A stretch of DNA of 64,000 bases from Larix kaempferi (GCA_027924585.1 BSBM01000123.1:14014001-14078000); one strand, 5' to 3'. Positions 32,640 through 45,899 are shown, numbered from the stretch's first letter. Notes: generated by a model not told the origin, from the letters alone. Program-made: numbers and translations.

Positions 32640-34600
32640 TCTATTAACTTATAAAACAATGGATTGTAAAAATCCCCAGGTGGATTTATAAACTTGCATG
32701 TGAGGATAAAATACAGAACAAGAAATGCAATGCAATGAGCAATCCAAATTTGTATGAAGGGCTCACAATTATTTGAGTAGTAGATATTTGCAATTTGAAT
32801 CTACACATCCTTCGGTATCATTCATTAATATATAGTTTGCATAGAACTGATGGTTGCATGGTTGATATGATTGACTCCATGCTAAGATACCAAGATGACA
32901 CATGCCCACTGATATGTTCAAAATTTATATCATGATTGCCACATATCCGTTATCATTGTTTCCAACCTTGCATGCATATGACCTACCATGAGCCCACTAG
33001 TCTGAATGAAACTACCACCAACGGGTAGAGAATAATATCACTCCTATGTCTCTTTGGGCCCTCACAATTCTCAATGTCAATTGCACTCTCATTCAAACTA
33101 ATTGCGGTTGGTTCATGATGGTAGAAAATTTCAACCCTTATCATGGTATCATGGAAGCTGTCACTTGTGAGAAGTTGCAGGTAGGGACTTGCAGGCCTAG
33201 TAGCTCCCCTTGTTTTAAAATTGTGTTCATGTTGATAATCTACCCTTCAATAATAAAGATGAAAAAACATTAAAAACCACCTTTAAACTACTTGATGTGA
33301 CCCTATTAGAGGGAAATTAGGTGGAGGTTACTCAAATCTCACCTCAACAAGGGGATGGTACTTTGTTTACAAAGTAGACACATTTTTAGTTTTCTTTCCT
33401 AATCTAAGATTAACACAAATATCAAAATGTTCAAGAAAAGGACAAAGATATACTTGTAAACAATCTCTATGTCATTTGGTTTGTATGTTGAATAGGTAGA
33501 GTAGCTTTTAGAACTATAACTTTTTGAACACCTACGCACATGCAAACAACAACATCTTTACTCTTTCTTTGGAGAATTTTAATGTACAACCAAATTCAAT
33601 TTACATCCTAATCTATAGTGTAAATAGGAACATAATTACATGAAATAAACTACATAAATAAACTGTGAGCATTTGTTCATTCATATAACAACATATTGGT
33701 TGAGGGAGGAAGGAGAAGAGATATCTAAATTTCAATATTAAACAAGTGAATATGCCATAAAGTGGCTTGTCCATGCCAAAGATAAAAATTAAGAAAGTAA
33801 ATAATTTATAGGTTTAACATAGAAATTGAGAAAGCAAAGAGAAATCATAAGAACATAACACCTTTATATAACTTGTCACAACAAATAAGTTTTTGTTTTC
33901 TTACAAACATTAAAATAAAAAATAAATAGAATTGGTCACATCAAAATCAAAACATTTTATGGGAAGTGAGAACAATTTTTTGGTTTTGTTTTTAGTACAC
34001 AAAAGTCAACAATGACATGTGAAATGTGCTACATGACACTCTTAGAAAATCTCATATTGAATGTTTTTAGTTTTATTTTTTGTGTTTTAAAATTAAATCA
34101 CACTCTTGTGGATTTATGTGCCATTGATAAAATCTCTTTCACCAATGAGAAAATGGAATGAGTAAAATTTAAAATTTTTGAAATTCATTTTTTATTTTCA
34201 AAAAAATCATTTTAATAAATAGTATTTTTATAAACATTGGAATACTTTATAAAATTTTATAACATGAAATTGAACCAATGCTAAGTCAAAGCACTTTAAC
34301 TTGCAAATGGAAAGTATAGTCCATGCTTTGGCATAGACTAATACAAAAGTTACAACATGTAGTTATACAAATTTGTAATAAGGTTGACTTCTTCACTCGA
34401 GTATGGGTTCTTTCCATGTTGATCTCCTTCAACTGCTCTCTTCCAAAGGATTCTAACCATAAGCCAATGGGATCCAGGAAGGAAGAATCTAAACAACCCT
34501 AGGTAGCCTACATCAAGTACTTGCATATATACTATGGGCCTCTCAAGGACAAAATATTCATGCTCAAGAGCTTTCTCCTAGATTATCCCAATATATGCCA
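32640..34600. other. Gene-free AT-rich stretch
   Basis: No coding or RNA features recognised. Confidence 0.4.
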
Positions 34601-34913
34601 AGTCAATCCTTTCCATGCCCAACACTACAACAAAACCTTGTCATTAACATCCCTTTTAGCTCCTTTTTTACTTCCATTTACTTATTGAGTTGATTTTTTT
34701 TTTGAGTCGTAATTAATTTCATCAAGAATAGGTCATAAGATGAAGTTTTCACATTTGAAATCTCCCATCATTCATTTGATAACAACTTGTTAGTCACGAA
34801 TCAGATTAAGCAAAATGGCTTTGCAATTCTACTAGCTCTAGGGTTTCCGATTTAGGTTGGTTATCCTAGTTCGTCTTTGAAGGTTTCTCCCTTTTGGAGG
34901 AATGGTTGTCCCA

Positions 34914-36086
34914 ATGGCTACCCATCTAGGGGGGATACGCCCCCCTCATTCCACAATGCGTTTCATGAATCCACGGGAGGCAGTGAGATTTTTTCAAGAC
35001 CCTCGTTTGAAGCCCCTGCATAAATTCTCTCAGCAACTCAAGATAAAAAAAAAGGTTCAATAATCCTTTCAATTGGAGGATCAAACCTCAAGCACTTCCT
35101 ATCCAAAGGCGGCTCGGGACTAGATACCATGGAAATTCATTGCTCAGGCGACGACTAAGCCCAGGTATGTCATTCAATCAACCAGGGTTGGGTATAATGC
35201 ACAGTTATTAAAATACCATGCCCTGATCTACAATTTCTTAGGACTTAGACTTACTGAAAAGGATCTAGTCAAATGGATCCAACATTGGTGGAAACCGAAG
35301 GGCCACTTTGAGTTACAGATGGGCTCGAAGGGATTCTTCACTGTTATTTTTCATAGCCTAGAGGACAAAAATTGGGTTTTTGAGAATGGCACTTATTTTT
35401 TCAATTTGGATGGGTTATTCATGAAAGAATGGGTCAAGAATTTCAACCTAGACAAGGAATATTTTTCCCATGCTTTGATCTAGATTAGGATCTACTTTCT
35501 CCCATAGGAATTATGGTTAGAGGAGATCCTAGAAGGCATAGGAAGTACCCTAGGGTGCTTTGTCAAAATCACAAATGCTACCAAGAGAAGGAGATACACT
35601 TCCTATGCATGAATATGTGTCTATATGAACATAGCTAGTCCCCTCCCTGGATCTATTTGTCTAGATTAACAGGATGAAGAAGGGGAGAAAACCCTTGATT
35701 ATGAACACATACCTTTCCGTTGCAGAAAATGCCATGTTCATGGTTACCTTTTTCTTGATTGTCCCTTGAATTCCAAATCCACACCCTCTTCCCAAAACCC
35801 CCACGCTAATCACACTAAATGTTTGACCTAGATCCACAATTGAAAAGGAAATAATCCTAAAAAACAGCCTATCCCTGATCATCCTACACCACCCACCAGC
35901 AATTCCTTTGAAATTCTCTCACAACAGGAAGACCAAGGGGATCAAACCATGGATGCCCAAGAAGACCCTGCTACAACAAATACCCCCCCTACGAACCCAA
36001 GAAAGGACAAAGGTAAGGATGTGGAGACCAATCCTATGAGCGCTCCTGTTAACACCCAAAAAGTGCTCACTAGCTCATCTCCCTAG
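34914..36086 (+). pseudogene. LINE (L1-type) ORF1 pseudogene
   Basis: A possible start at 34914 (MATHLGGIRPPHSTMRFMNP) leads, after a frame change, into one frame that runs from 35166 to 36086. It contains a DUF4283-like region (HFELQMGSKGFFTVIFHSLE, VFENGTYFFNLDGLFMKEW), a region around ELWLEEILEGIGSTLGCFVK, and a CCHC_4-type zinc knuckle CRKCHVHGYLFLDC in which the His is Tyr. This is the layout of plant L1 ORF1 RNA-binding proteins. About six in-frame stops interrupt it, several explicable as C-to-T changes (CAG to TAG, CGA to TGA). The ORF2 endonuclease/RT is absent; gypsy sequence follows. Confidence 0.75.
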
Positions 36087-36483
36087 TCACATGACCTATT
36101 TGTCCACTTTTCCTACCATTTTTGCCTCTAAAACCTCAAAAACCATCAAATGGTCACCAAAAAGGCCAAAATCCAACTTTTTCTCCGCAAAAATATTTAA
36201 TTTTCCTAAAAATACAAAAACCCTTCCAAAGGGGTCCAAAATTCCCAAAAATCAATTAAAAGGGAATAAAATTCAAATACACTATTCTTCTCCACATACC
36301 ATAACAAGGAATTAATCCTTTATTATAGAATCACAATACACTCTAACCTCCTAACCAGCAATTGGACCTTATTTAATGAGGTCACATTACATTTATTTCC
36401 TAACATAGCCGGCCTTATTTAATAATAACAACATAGTGGACATAGTCAACTTTACATTAAATGGCATACACTAATACTCTAAT

Positions 36484-36500
36484 GGGCCCTCCCTCCCCCC
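36484..36500 (-). promoter_or_regulatory. Possible polypurine tract of the decayed chromovirus
   Basis: The minus strand is GGGGGGGAGGGAGGG just downstream of the chromodomain. A 3' LTR would occupy lower coordinates (about 36,300-36,480), where TATA-like and AATAAA-like motifs occur, but no matching 5' LTR was found. Confidence 0.4.
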
Positions 36501-36519
36501 CATTACATGCCTAGGGAGG

Positions 36520-39010
36520 GTTATAACACTATTGGAAAGTTCATCCACTTGATGATATGCTTAGTAATTTCTTGATTTTGCAATTGCTTGACTTCCGTGT
36601 CAATGATTCTTTTAGGCTCTAGTATCATTTTCCCTTCTTCCGCAATCTCTAGTAAAATAGTTTGGACTGGGATCTTGTAGCCAATTACATTTTTTAGGAA
36701 AGAAACATGGAAGACTATATGTACATATGAAGATGGATGAAACTCGAATTTGTAAGCCATACTTTCAATGCTTTGTAGTTCTTTATAGGGACCATAGTAC
36801 TTCGGTTCTAATTTATTTTCCTTCTTTTTTAGCTTGAGGGACATCTATTTTTATGGATGTAGCCTAAAAAAATCCAATCCCATAATTCAAGTTTCCTTTC
36901 ACTACGATGTATATCTTCTTGTTGTTTCATCCTATTTTTTGCTACAACCAAGTTGTCTTTCAATAGTTGGAGAACCTCTTGTAGGTGCTCTATGTGATTA
37001 TCCACTGCTTGAACCTTATCTTTCTCTTTCAAGGATGATGTTACAGATGGTGGATGATTGACATGAAGTGCCATAAATGGTGACATTTTTGATGAAGTAA
37101 GGAAATATGTTTTGTACCACCACTCCAATAAGGACAACCACTAGACTCATTATGTTTGTTTATTAAATGCAAAGAAACGAAGATGCCCTTCTAGTCATTT
37201 ATTCACAATCTCAATTTTCCCATAGGATTGATGATGGTACCATAGTGAATTGTTCTTTCAAAAAAAAAAATATCTAATGCACTATGTACCTCTTGTAGTT
37301 ATTGAATTAGCTTTCATTCCTTCTAATCCTCCAACCATTCTATCCTTGCTTCTTCCACCCAATCAAATTGTGGAATGGAAATAACACAAAGTAAGCCCTC
37401 AATGTCTTCTTCTTTCCTTGAAGGTGTATTTGGAATCACATTTTGTTTTCTTTTTCTGTAGATAATTTCAAAGAAATAACCTATCAGCCTTGTAACTCAT
37501 TTTCTTTGCTCTTATAAAGATAATATTTGTTCCAAGAAGTACTTAAGACTATCATGATTTTTTCTTACCTTGAAGTGTCTTCCTGTTAGGTAAGGGTGCC
37601 ATTTCTTGATTGCATGTAGTATGACCAACAATTCCTTTTAATAATTGGTTTTAGTAAGTTTTTTCCTTTAAGTTGGAATCTCTCAAAGGAAAGGGGCCTT
37701 CCTTCTTGTGTTAAAATTGTACCAATTCCATTCCCCAAGGCATCACATTCCACAATAAAGTATTTTGTGAAGTCAGGTGTGGTTAATACAAGATTTGTAC
37801 ACACAACCTCTTTAAGTTTTTTGAAATATTTGGTATATTCTTGAGTCCAAGAAAATTCCTCCTTTTTGAATAACCTTGTTATAGGTGCTTCTATTTGACC
37901 ATGCTTCTTCAAAAACTTGCGGAAATAGCTTGTCAATCCTATGAATCCTGTAAGATTCTTCAAGGTTTTTGGAATTGGCCAATACATCATAGCTTGAATT
38001 TTCTTAGGGTGCACTTGACTACTTCATGGGATACGATATGACAAAAATATTCCACTTTATGAACTCCAAAGGCACAATTTGAAGGCTTGGATTACGTTTG
38101 GTGCTCCTCCAATAGTTTTAAGATCATGCCAACAAGTTCTACATGCTCTTACCAATATTTATTGTAGATTAGTATATCATCAAAAAATACTAACACAAAT
38201 TTTATAGGAAGGTTTTAAAAATATAGTTCATCAAGATTTGAAATGTGGAAGGTGCATTGGTAAGGCCAAATGGAACCACTAAAAAATCATAATGAGCTTT
38301 ATGTGTTATAAAGGATGTTTTTAGAATGTATTCTTGCCTCATTATGATTTGATGATATCCAACTTGGCAAAGAAAATTGTTCCCTATAATTCATCCAATA
38401 ATTAATCAATGAGAGGAATATGCAACTTATCTTTAATGGTGATATTGCTGAGATGTCTATAATTTGGACACATATTCCATGGACCTTGGTTTTTCCAAAC
38501 CATCACCATTGGTGTAGAGAAATCACTTTGGCTAGGCTAAATGATGCTTCCATCTAAAATTTGTTGAACTATATTATTAATCTCACTCTTTTGTGCATAT
38601 GGGTACCTGTAGGGTCTAATATTAGGTGGTACACTTCCCAATTACAAGTGAATAGCATGGTCATGATCTCGAGTAGGTGAAATAACTTTAGGAATATCTC
38701 TAAATTTATTAGAATGATTGTCAATAACTCATTGGAGATATACTGGAATAAAAGGTGTAGATGCTTAAACATCTAGCGTGCACAATTGTGCAATTACACC
38801 ATGGTGTCCCCTTTTTAGCAATTTTGTGATGTTGTTAGAGCTTATCACTTTATAGGGTTTCCTTGGAATACCTTTGAGTTCAACGTACTTTTCTTACAAG
38901 GTGAATCTCATGAAAATTTAGTATAAATCAAGAGCCACTATTCCCAATGATTATAACCATTGGATCCCTAATACAAAATCAACACCACACATTTGGATTG
39001 CAATCATTGG
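36520..39010 (-). pseudogene. pol: Decayed Ty3/gypsy chromovirus pol
   Basis: On the minus strand, in order: protease C-terminus (GVDFVLGIQWL, about 38,980-38,950; GHHGVIAQLC, near 38,800); RT from RPYRYPYAQKSEI (38,620) through IKDKLHIPLID and FFDDI (38,190); RT C-terminus (WPIPKTLKNLTGFIGLTSYF); RNase H (FIVECDALGNGIGTILTQEG, YFFEIIYRKRKQNV); then a gap, and integrase C-terminal parts (HLRFFAFNKQT, WWYKTYFLTSSKMSPFMALH, YYGPYKELQSIESMAYKFE). It ends in a chromodomain start (ILEPKRIIDTEVKQLQNQEI, IKWMNFP). Many stops and frameshifts. The integrase zinc finger and most of the DDE core are deleted. Confidence 0.85.
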
Positions 39011-39299
39011 ACTATCCAATAAATAATCCCCTATAGTAATATTAACACTATGTCACTTCCCAAAATAATTTATGGAACATCCAACTGATGACCGCAATCA
39101 ATATTAATTTCTTATAGACTTACAAGTTCAACAACGCATCCAGAGCAGTGATGTGCATCAAATATGCGATCAAATCTACATGACTGATTTCAAGCATTTT
39201 GCAATAGTTTTCTTGGATATAGCACATCCTTCATCTGGAGTATTTATCCATGTTGAGCAATCTTTAATATTTCTTGCATGCTTATTTCCACGAAAATAT

Positions 39300-39616
39300 C
39301 AAGGATTTCTTCTTCTTCGATCCATTGTCCATCTGATGCTGCTGTCACCCAGATTGGATAGAGGAGTCCAAACAATGCCATTGTTGTGTTCATGGAGAAC
39401 ACATGCAATCAAACAGATATTAAATAAAAAACAAAAACCATCAATCAAAGAGAACATATTGAGTCGAACGTTCAACTGGTTTTTATTCATCTTGAAATGG
39501 TATTTATACACCAAAGAAATGGTTGGAGCGGTTACACCCGCTCCAACTGCTTATTTGTTAAGTACACAACATAAGTTTATGATGATAGTTTAGAGGCCCG
39601 AAGGGTCCCTCCAACA
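39300..39616 (-). repeat. LTR-like segment
   Basis: The minus strand starts TGTTGGAGGGACCC (39616), with TATAAATACC (rc at 39501-39509) and GAATAAAAACC shortly after, the promoter/poly(A) order of an LTR. It lies upstream of the decayed chromovirus and could be its 5' LTR, but no second copy confirms this. Confidence 0.35.
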
Positions 39617-39734
39617 CTCTCCTTGGTATATATATAGGAGACAAAGGTTACAATTAAGGTCCTAACCGACCAATAAACACAATACTAATATAATAATAGA
39701 AATGTAGTGTCACAATATCTAGGGCTTAACACTT

Positions 39735-40180
39735 TGTGATATTGATAATTATAATTATATTGATGATGATTTGATGATTTGATGATTTTGTGATTTGATA
39801 ATAATTTATTATATTGATGATATTAATGATATTGATGTTGATTTGTTGATGATATTGAGGATTGGATAATCGTGTTCATATTAATATTGATGTTGAATTA
39901 GTGATAATGATGGCATGGACAAATTGATAGGATGTTGAATTCATGATAACGATGGCATGGGTGTCTTGATAATGATGCTTTTGATATTAATATTGTCGTT
40001 GAATTTATGATAACAATGGTACTTATGACTTGATAATGGTGTTTTTGACATTGATATTGATGATATGGATGACATGATAATGATCTATTCATATATCGTT
40101 TGGATGATATTAATGACTCAATGATATTAATAAGCTTGTCGACATTGACGATTTTGATGATGGTTTGCATATATGAAATA
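39735..40180. repeat. Degenerate GAT-rich simple repeat
   Basis: Dense TTGATGATATTGATG-like runs with a superimposed unit of about 60 bp (GTTGAATT.ATGATAA.GATGG near 39,890, 39,930 and 39,990). Confidence 0.75.
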
Positions 40181-40477
40181 ATGTCTATTTAATGATATTA
40201 ATTATGTCAATTATGGATGATTGGGAAATTTTTGTTGGCATTGGTTATTGAAATGTTTATGCACATACTAGTTGAATGTTGATGTTAGATTATCTTATGT
40301 TTGATTGTGATGATTTAAATGAAGGTGGGTGTTCCCATGAATATGGGTAATACTCTTTGTCAAGAGGAGGGCATGGACATGGAAAAAAAAGAGCTCGATT
40401 GAGCTTTGGTTAATCCGTCGATCGAGCTAATACTTGGATCAAACTATTTGAGATAATAGTTATTTTTCATAGAGAGT

Positions 40478-40860
40478 TTAATTTTTTTATGATTGATACT
40501 TTTTAATCCCATTTAAACATTAAATAATATGAAATACATATTATTTAAAACCATATTTATTTGAAATAATTTGTAATAATGTAATTATTTGAATCGATCA
40601 AATAGTAATTACCTTAAAGCATATTCGTTTTAGTGATTTATGGCCCATGGTTTTGGTAACTCATGGTAGTTTTTCCGATGGTATTTGATGTGATGGATTC
40701 CATGGGCCATAAATAACAAAAGAAAATATAGATTAAGATAATTACTATTTACCGATTCAAATAATTCATTATTAAAAAAGATTTCAAATTTAAATATGAT
40801 GTATTTCATATTAATTAATATTTAAATACAATAAAAAAATATCCATCATAATAAATTAAT
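40478..40860. repeat. Long AT-rich palindrome (foldback or MITE-like)
   Basis: The left arm 40,478-40,620 and right arm 40,735-40,860 are inverted copies: ATATGAAATACAT and AATTATTTGAATCG occur on opposite strands in the two arms. The short spacer itself contains an inverted pair around TTTATGGCCCATGG and CCATGGGCCATAAA, so nearly the whole 380 bp can fold into one stem. Flanking target duplication not evident. Confidence 0.75.
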
Positions 40861-41015
40861 GAATAATCAATAATGATCACAACATTTTGGTGGGGCAAAT
40901 ATATTGTTTTTAACTTTAGTAATTTTTCCATACTTGAAACATTTTATGAATTTGTATTTTATAATCATTCAAATTAAGGCAACGATAAAACTAAAAAGTT
41001 TAAATTCTTAAAACA

Positions 41016-41208
41016 TTTACATTCAATTTACTAATTTATAAAATAAATAACTTTTACATTAATTCACCATATGAAAACATTTTTTTTAACATCTTTGTGA
41101 AAACGGTTAAAAGGTTTACATTCAATTTACTAATTTATAAAGTAAAGAACTTTTACATTAACTCACTATATGAAAACATTTTTTTTAACATCTTTGTGAA
41201 AAAGGGGG
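41016..41208. repeat. Tandem duplication, unit about 97 bp
   Basis: Two units sharing TTACATTCAATTTACTAATT and ACATCTTTGTGAAAA, with few differences. Confidence 0.85.
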
Positions 41209-41938
41209 AGAAAAATAAAAAGTATTAGCAAGGTATTTAAGTTAATAGTTATTTTTTTCATATAAAAATTAAACTAAGTTTTTGAAAAAGCTCGATTGAG
41301 CTAATAACTTAACTGCACATAAACCCTTGATCGAGGTATTTCAAAAATGCACAGAAAACCTCGATCAACGTTTTTTAAAACCTCGATCGATGGTTTTTAA
41401 AACCTCAATTGATCTCATAGCTCGATTGAGGGCTTTAAAACATTCTTTTAGCCCTTTTTATGCAAATTTAATTTTATTGTCCTCTTTTCCAGGCCTAAAC
41501 CTGTCCTGGGATGCACCTTAGGTGGTAGAATTCATACCGATGGATTCGTCAATGAATCATCTATCCATTGGCATATAATTTACAGGATTATGAGTTCATA
41601 TGATAATGAATTTTATTTTTATTTTCAAAGTTACACTTACAAAACCATGTCCACAACTTCAAATCAACGCAAAGACAAATCGACAACATAAAAAGTACAC
41701 CACAAAAAAATTTCAAAAATTATATATGCCCCACATCAATGCATCTTCTTCAAAAGGGTATTTTTTGTTTTTCGATTTTTTTAACCAGTAAACAAAAAAA
41801 TTTCATGCACACACATGTATATGAAATGTGATTAAATTTTTCAAAGGTTAGTTTTGAAAATTAATAAAAAACTATAATTTCCTACATAAATTTGAAAAAA
41901 AATGTGTGCCCTAATACATTTTGTATAGATTATGTTCA

Positions 41939-41960
41939 TATATATATATATATATATATT
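41939..41960. repeat. (AT)n microsatellite
   Basis: Uninterrupted AT dinucleotides. Confidence 0.9.
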
Positions 41961-42596
41961 TTTAAAAGATACATTTATCACTAAATTATTTTATATGCAC
42001 ACAAGCCACTTGTTAACTTTTACTGAAATTTACAAGAACAAACTTATCATTAAATGCATTTCTTGGCACATTAAATAATATTATTATTTAAAAAAATATA
42101 GGTGGAAAGGCAACATAATTCCCTACAATTATTTTGTTTGTTGCATGGTTGAATTCACAAGGCATATATGAGGCTCGAGGGCTTCGATTTAATAAATGCG
42201 TAAAAAATCAAATTTTCACCGTCACTTTTGGCCAAAAAGTGTTACCCATCTTCATGGATTCAACCAAGTTCAATTAGTGTGATAATGTCAATCAATGTCT
42301 TGATTTTGCATCGCATTAAACATATGGGAATTATTGAGGACTGGAGTGATAAATATTGGTTGAATAGTTCAATGATCCTTTGTGGTGTAACTTAAATGAC
42401 AAAGTTGATGATTACTTGTGATTATTACCCTATTGACGTTTTTTGTGTGGATGTTGAAAGCTGGTTTTGAAGTATTGCAATTGCTTTCATTGGAACTTTT
42501 GTTTTCCATTGAATGATGTGATTGAAGAAGATGATACATGAGATTTGGAATAAGAAAAAATAAATCTTTAATCTTGTTTTTTAATAACAACCTAGT

Positions 42597-45500
42597 TGTT
42601 AGCACCTATATATTTTACTCTTTTTCAACATAAGAAAGCCGTATATGAAAGATGGAGGGTTAGACAACTACCTGGTGAAAGCTTGAAGTAATCTCCATCC
42701 TCGGTGGCCAGATGCTAAGACATGGAAAGGAAGGGTCTAGAAAGGGTCAATTGCAATAAAAATTGGCTAAGTATTAATAGGCGAATAGAATGACAAAGGC
42801 AAGTGGAGAACACCTTGAAACCTATAGTCCGTAGGCAAAGCATGAAAGACTAAGTGCCACCCAGGTCGGCACCGTTGATCAATAGCGGGAGCAAGATCTA
42901 TGACTCTCAATGGACAGTTGCATGGCCAAGCTGCGAGGAAGAAAGGGAAAAGGCGGTTGCAATGGGCTTGGTCCCGCTGGACAGGTCTCGGCTTAAGAGG
43001 GTGTCGTAAGGAGAAAGGAGCGGTGAGCAATGCCATATTAGGCGAATGCGATGGTGGGGACAGGTGCAAGGATCTACGACGGAGGTTATCCTTTCAAGAT
43101 CTAAGTGTTCGGGTTCATTTACCACAATAAAGGCCTAGGTCTCTGACAGATCTACGGTTCAGATGGCAAGGAGAGCCACATCAACGACTGGTGGAATTCA
43201 GAAACACGCAGGATATAATAAGGAGGACCCCACTAGCAGACATATGATCTAAGGGTTAAATGGAACATGAGACCTCACCATGGATACATGCTTGAGAAGA
43301 GATGGAGGGCTCTCATAGATAGTCGCATCAAGAAGTAGCACGCTGGATAGCAGCAGGGCATATGCGATGGAATTTTCCCGCCCGACAAGTGTCAACTCCA
43401 AAGCCTGTCGCATGGAGAAAAGACGATATAGGAAAAGCTTTTTGGGTGCATGCGATACTACCCCGTAGACACATACGGTTGAGATGAACGGCCCAGATGA
43501 GAACTAGCAAGATGATCCAACGATGGAAAATGAAAAAGTTGTCAAATCAGTAGGTACAGCGAAGCCAGATCCGACGACGGAAAGTGAGCACGTGGGAGAT
43601 CGATGGTTGAGATTGAGAGACAGTTGGCTAATGAAACCGGGTGTTATGGATACATGGTTATATGTGTGAAGACGCTCGTAAAAGTCGACATTTTTATTCT
43701 CTCTGAAACCCCCATGCGTGGAAGAGATGTAGAAAACGACAGGCGAGGCCATTCCCATGGCCCTTCAGACTGTCTGAGAGAGACAGGGAGAGTCGAGTGA
43801 CAAAACTTAGTCCGTTCGCAGAAGGGAGGCAGGTCGAAGGTCTGTTTCTAGGGATATTAAGGATAAATGAACTCGGTGCTTGAGGTTTGAATATGTCTGG
43901 TTCAGTGAGTCAAGCATTCTGTACCCGTAGGGTTTTTTCAAGCAATGTTTGTGCCCTTTGTCACGTCTATCAAAGACAGGTTCATCTCGAAACCATGAGG
44001 TTTTTCAGAAGAGCCGTCGTCACTATTCAGAGACACGTTTTTCCCGTAGAGGCTGTTAGAGCGTCAATGAATAAAAAAAGAGGTCGGCTCCGAAAACTGG
44101 GGGAACGGAACAACATGGAAGGACTGGAAAAACTTACCGGCACTGGTAGACGGGGCGGGTTACAATCTTGGTCAGTAATGATGAAGGAAGGTCACTCGTG
44201 CAGGCTGGAAAATGACCCAAGTGGTTCCGAAGATGAGGTGACTCACGTCTTTTGAAGTGTGCGAGAAGCGTGAGGTTAAGTATTGTTATGTAGGGGATGC
44301 CAGAAGGATAGACCGACAAAGGGGTATCTGTTTGCTATCCAAAATGATTATTGGTACGATGGATGCCACCTCTGCATCATCATTGGTTATGCCATCTATC
44401 TGGGAAACTTTGCGGAGCGTGTTGTAGGTCAGCTCAGACCTAGGGAATCATTGTTACATGGTTAAGGGATCTGATCAGGTTATCATGGAAGCTATGACCA
44501 CATGTAGATGCTGTCATCATCATTGCAGTTATGGATGTGGTCCTTCGTCCGTTGTGCAAGATCGGTACATAGAAAGGATGGCACACTTGGCATCTTGGGG
44601 CATCTTTCAGCTAGGATTGGATCATGGAGAAGGAACAAGAAGCTGGGGTGGTTTTCATGCCAGAACAAGCGTGGTCTGAAGTGGAGCAAGAACATGCTCC
44701 TTCATCTCCTACGATGTTTGACCAACAATAATCTAGTTCCGGTAGTTACGATGAGAAAGCGGAAAATCGATAGGTACCCGAAAAGGTTCGACGCCCGAGA
44801 AAAAAGGGAATTGCCGAAGAGAAGGGAGATGACTAGCAAGACATGGAGATCATCCATGATCTCGTACTCCCTACCAGGGAAGTGACACCTCTCCATCCTA
44901 CTAAAGGATCACTAGTTGACAGCTCTCCGAAGGTAGAAGACTTCTTTGATTCGCAAGGCCTATTGAAGACTTCAGAGTGAGGTGATGCCCTGCTCATAGT
45001 ATTTTTGTTTCTCGTCTTAGTCAATCTGTTTTGGATTTTAACACGTATGTAATATTCAAATTTGGGACTGTCGAGGTGGCAGCGTATTTCTGTTCGTTTC
45101 CTCAGGACCGATTCTAGGCCAAAAGACTATATATGCAATGTAATGGAATGATAAAGGGGTTGAAAACTTTTATGGGAATTTTTGGGTATTGTTCTGTAAG
45201 AAATTTTTGAGCTACATTTTGAATAAAGATTGCAGAGCTGAGCCAATGTTTTCAGGGATTCTTGTGTAACCGGTCTTGTAGTCTGTTCTTTCTTTTTTCT
45301 ATGTGAATTGTGCATCTCTCATTGTTAATTTCAGTCTGTAACATTCCTCCATGCTTGGTGCAGTGTGATAGTTAAGTAGAATTCATAGAAATATGCTCTG
45401 CTTATATTTTTCCAAGTATTTCACCATTACTTCTCTGCTAAAGTTGATGTAGGATTCATTATTGTATGCCTTACATCAATGGGTTGTTTCTTTTTCTTCT

Positions 45501-45896
45501 GTTTCACCAATTAAATTCACTTCGACTACGAGCTGTTTACTACCTCACCCCTGTGCTAATGCACTTGCGAAGCATTTGTAAATGAATTTTCAGAGTTTGT
45601 TTAAATGTGTCTCCATTTCCCAAATAGAGATTCATATGTTTCAACCAAGCAACGTTTAAACCATTTTGTTCCAACAGAAATCTGATCTTCTATATTGTTG
45701 TAATTGAATATCTTGAATGATGAATGCTGGTGTATGTTTTCATTGTTGACACCTTTGATTATTCCAGTCTTTCATATATATGTAGAGAGAGCCCTCTTAG
45801 ACTAAGCTGGGTCAGTAGCTTATGTCTAAAGATTGGTTAGTGGTTACCCCAGTTTTCCTTCTCTCACAACCTAGGGGGTCATTTTGGGTGTTAACA
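42597..45896 (+). repeat. 5' LTR (3.3 kb)
   Basis: 3,300 bp. TATATATG at 45,128-45,135 and AATAAA at 45,222-45,227 place the start of R near 45,160, giving a U3 of about 2.5 kb and a U5 of about 0.65 kb. In the first 240 bp I count about eight differences from the other LTR. Several ORFs of 60-130 codons lie in U3; none is recognisable. Confidence 0.9.
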
Positions 45897-45899
45897 AAT

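Noticed and set aside
34625-34662. CACTACAACAAAACC, similar to the terminus of CACTA DNA transposons
   Set aside because: No inverted partner ending GTAGTG with a 3-base target duplication was found in the window; a single short match is not enough.
39153-39593. 146-codon plus-strand ORF
   Set aside because: Lies antisense over an LTR-like segment with TATA and poly(A) signals; the translation has no recognisable domain.
42767-43130. ORFs of 70-100 codons on both strands in the long LTR
   Set aside because: They are repeated only because the LTR is repeated; several overlap in antisense and none has a recognised domain.
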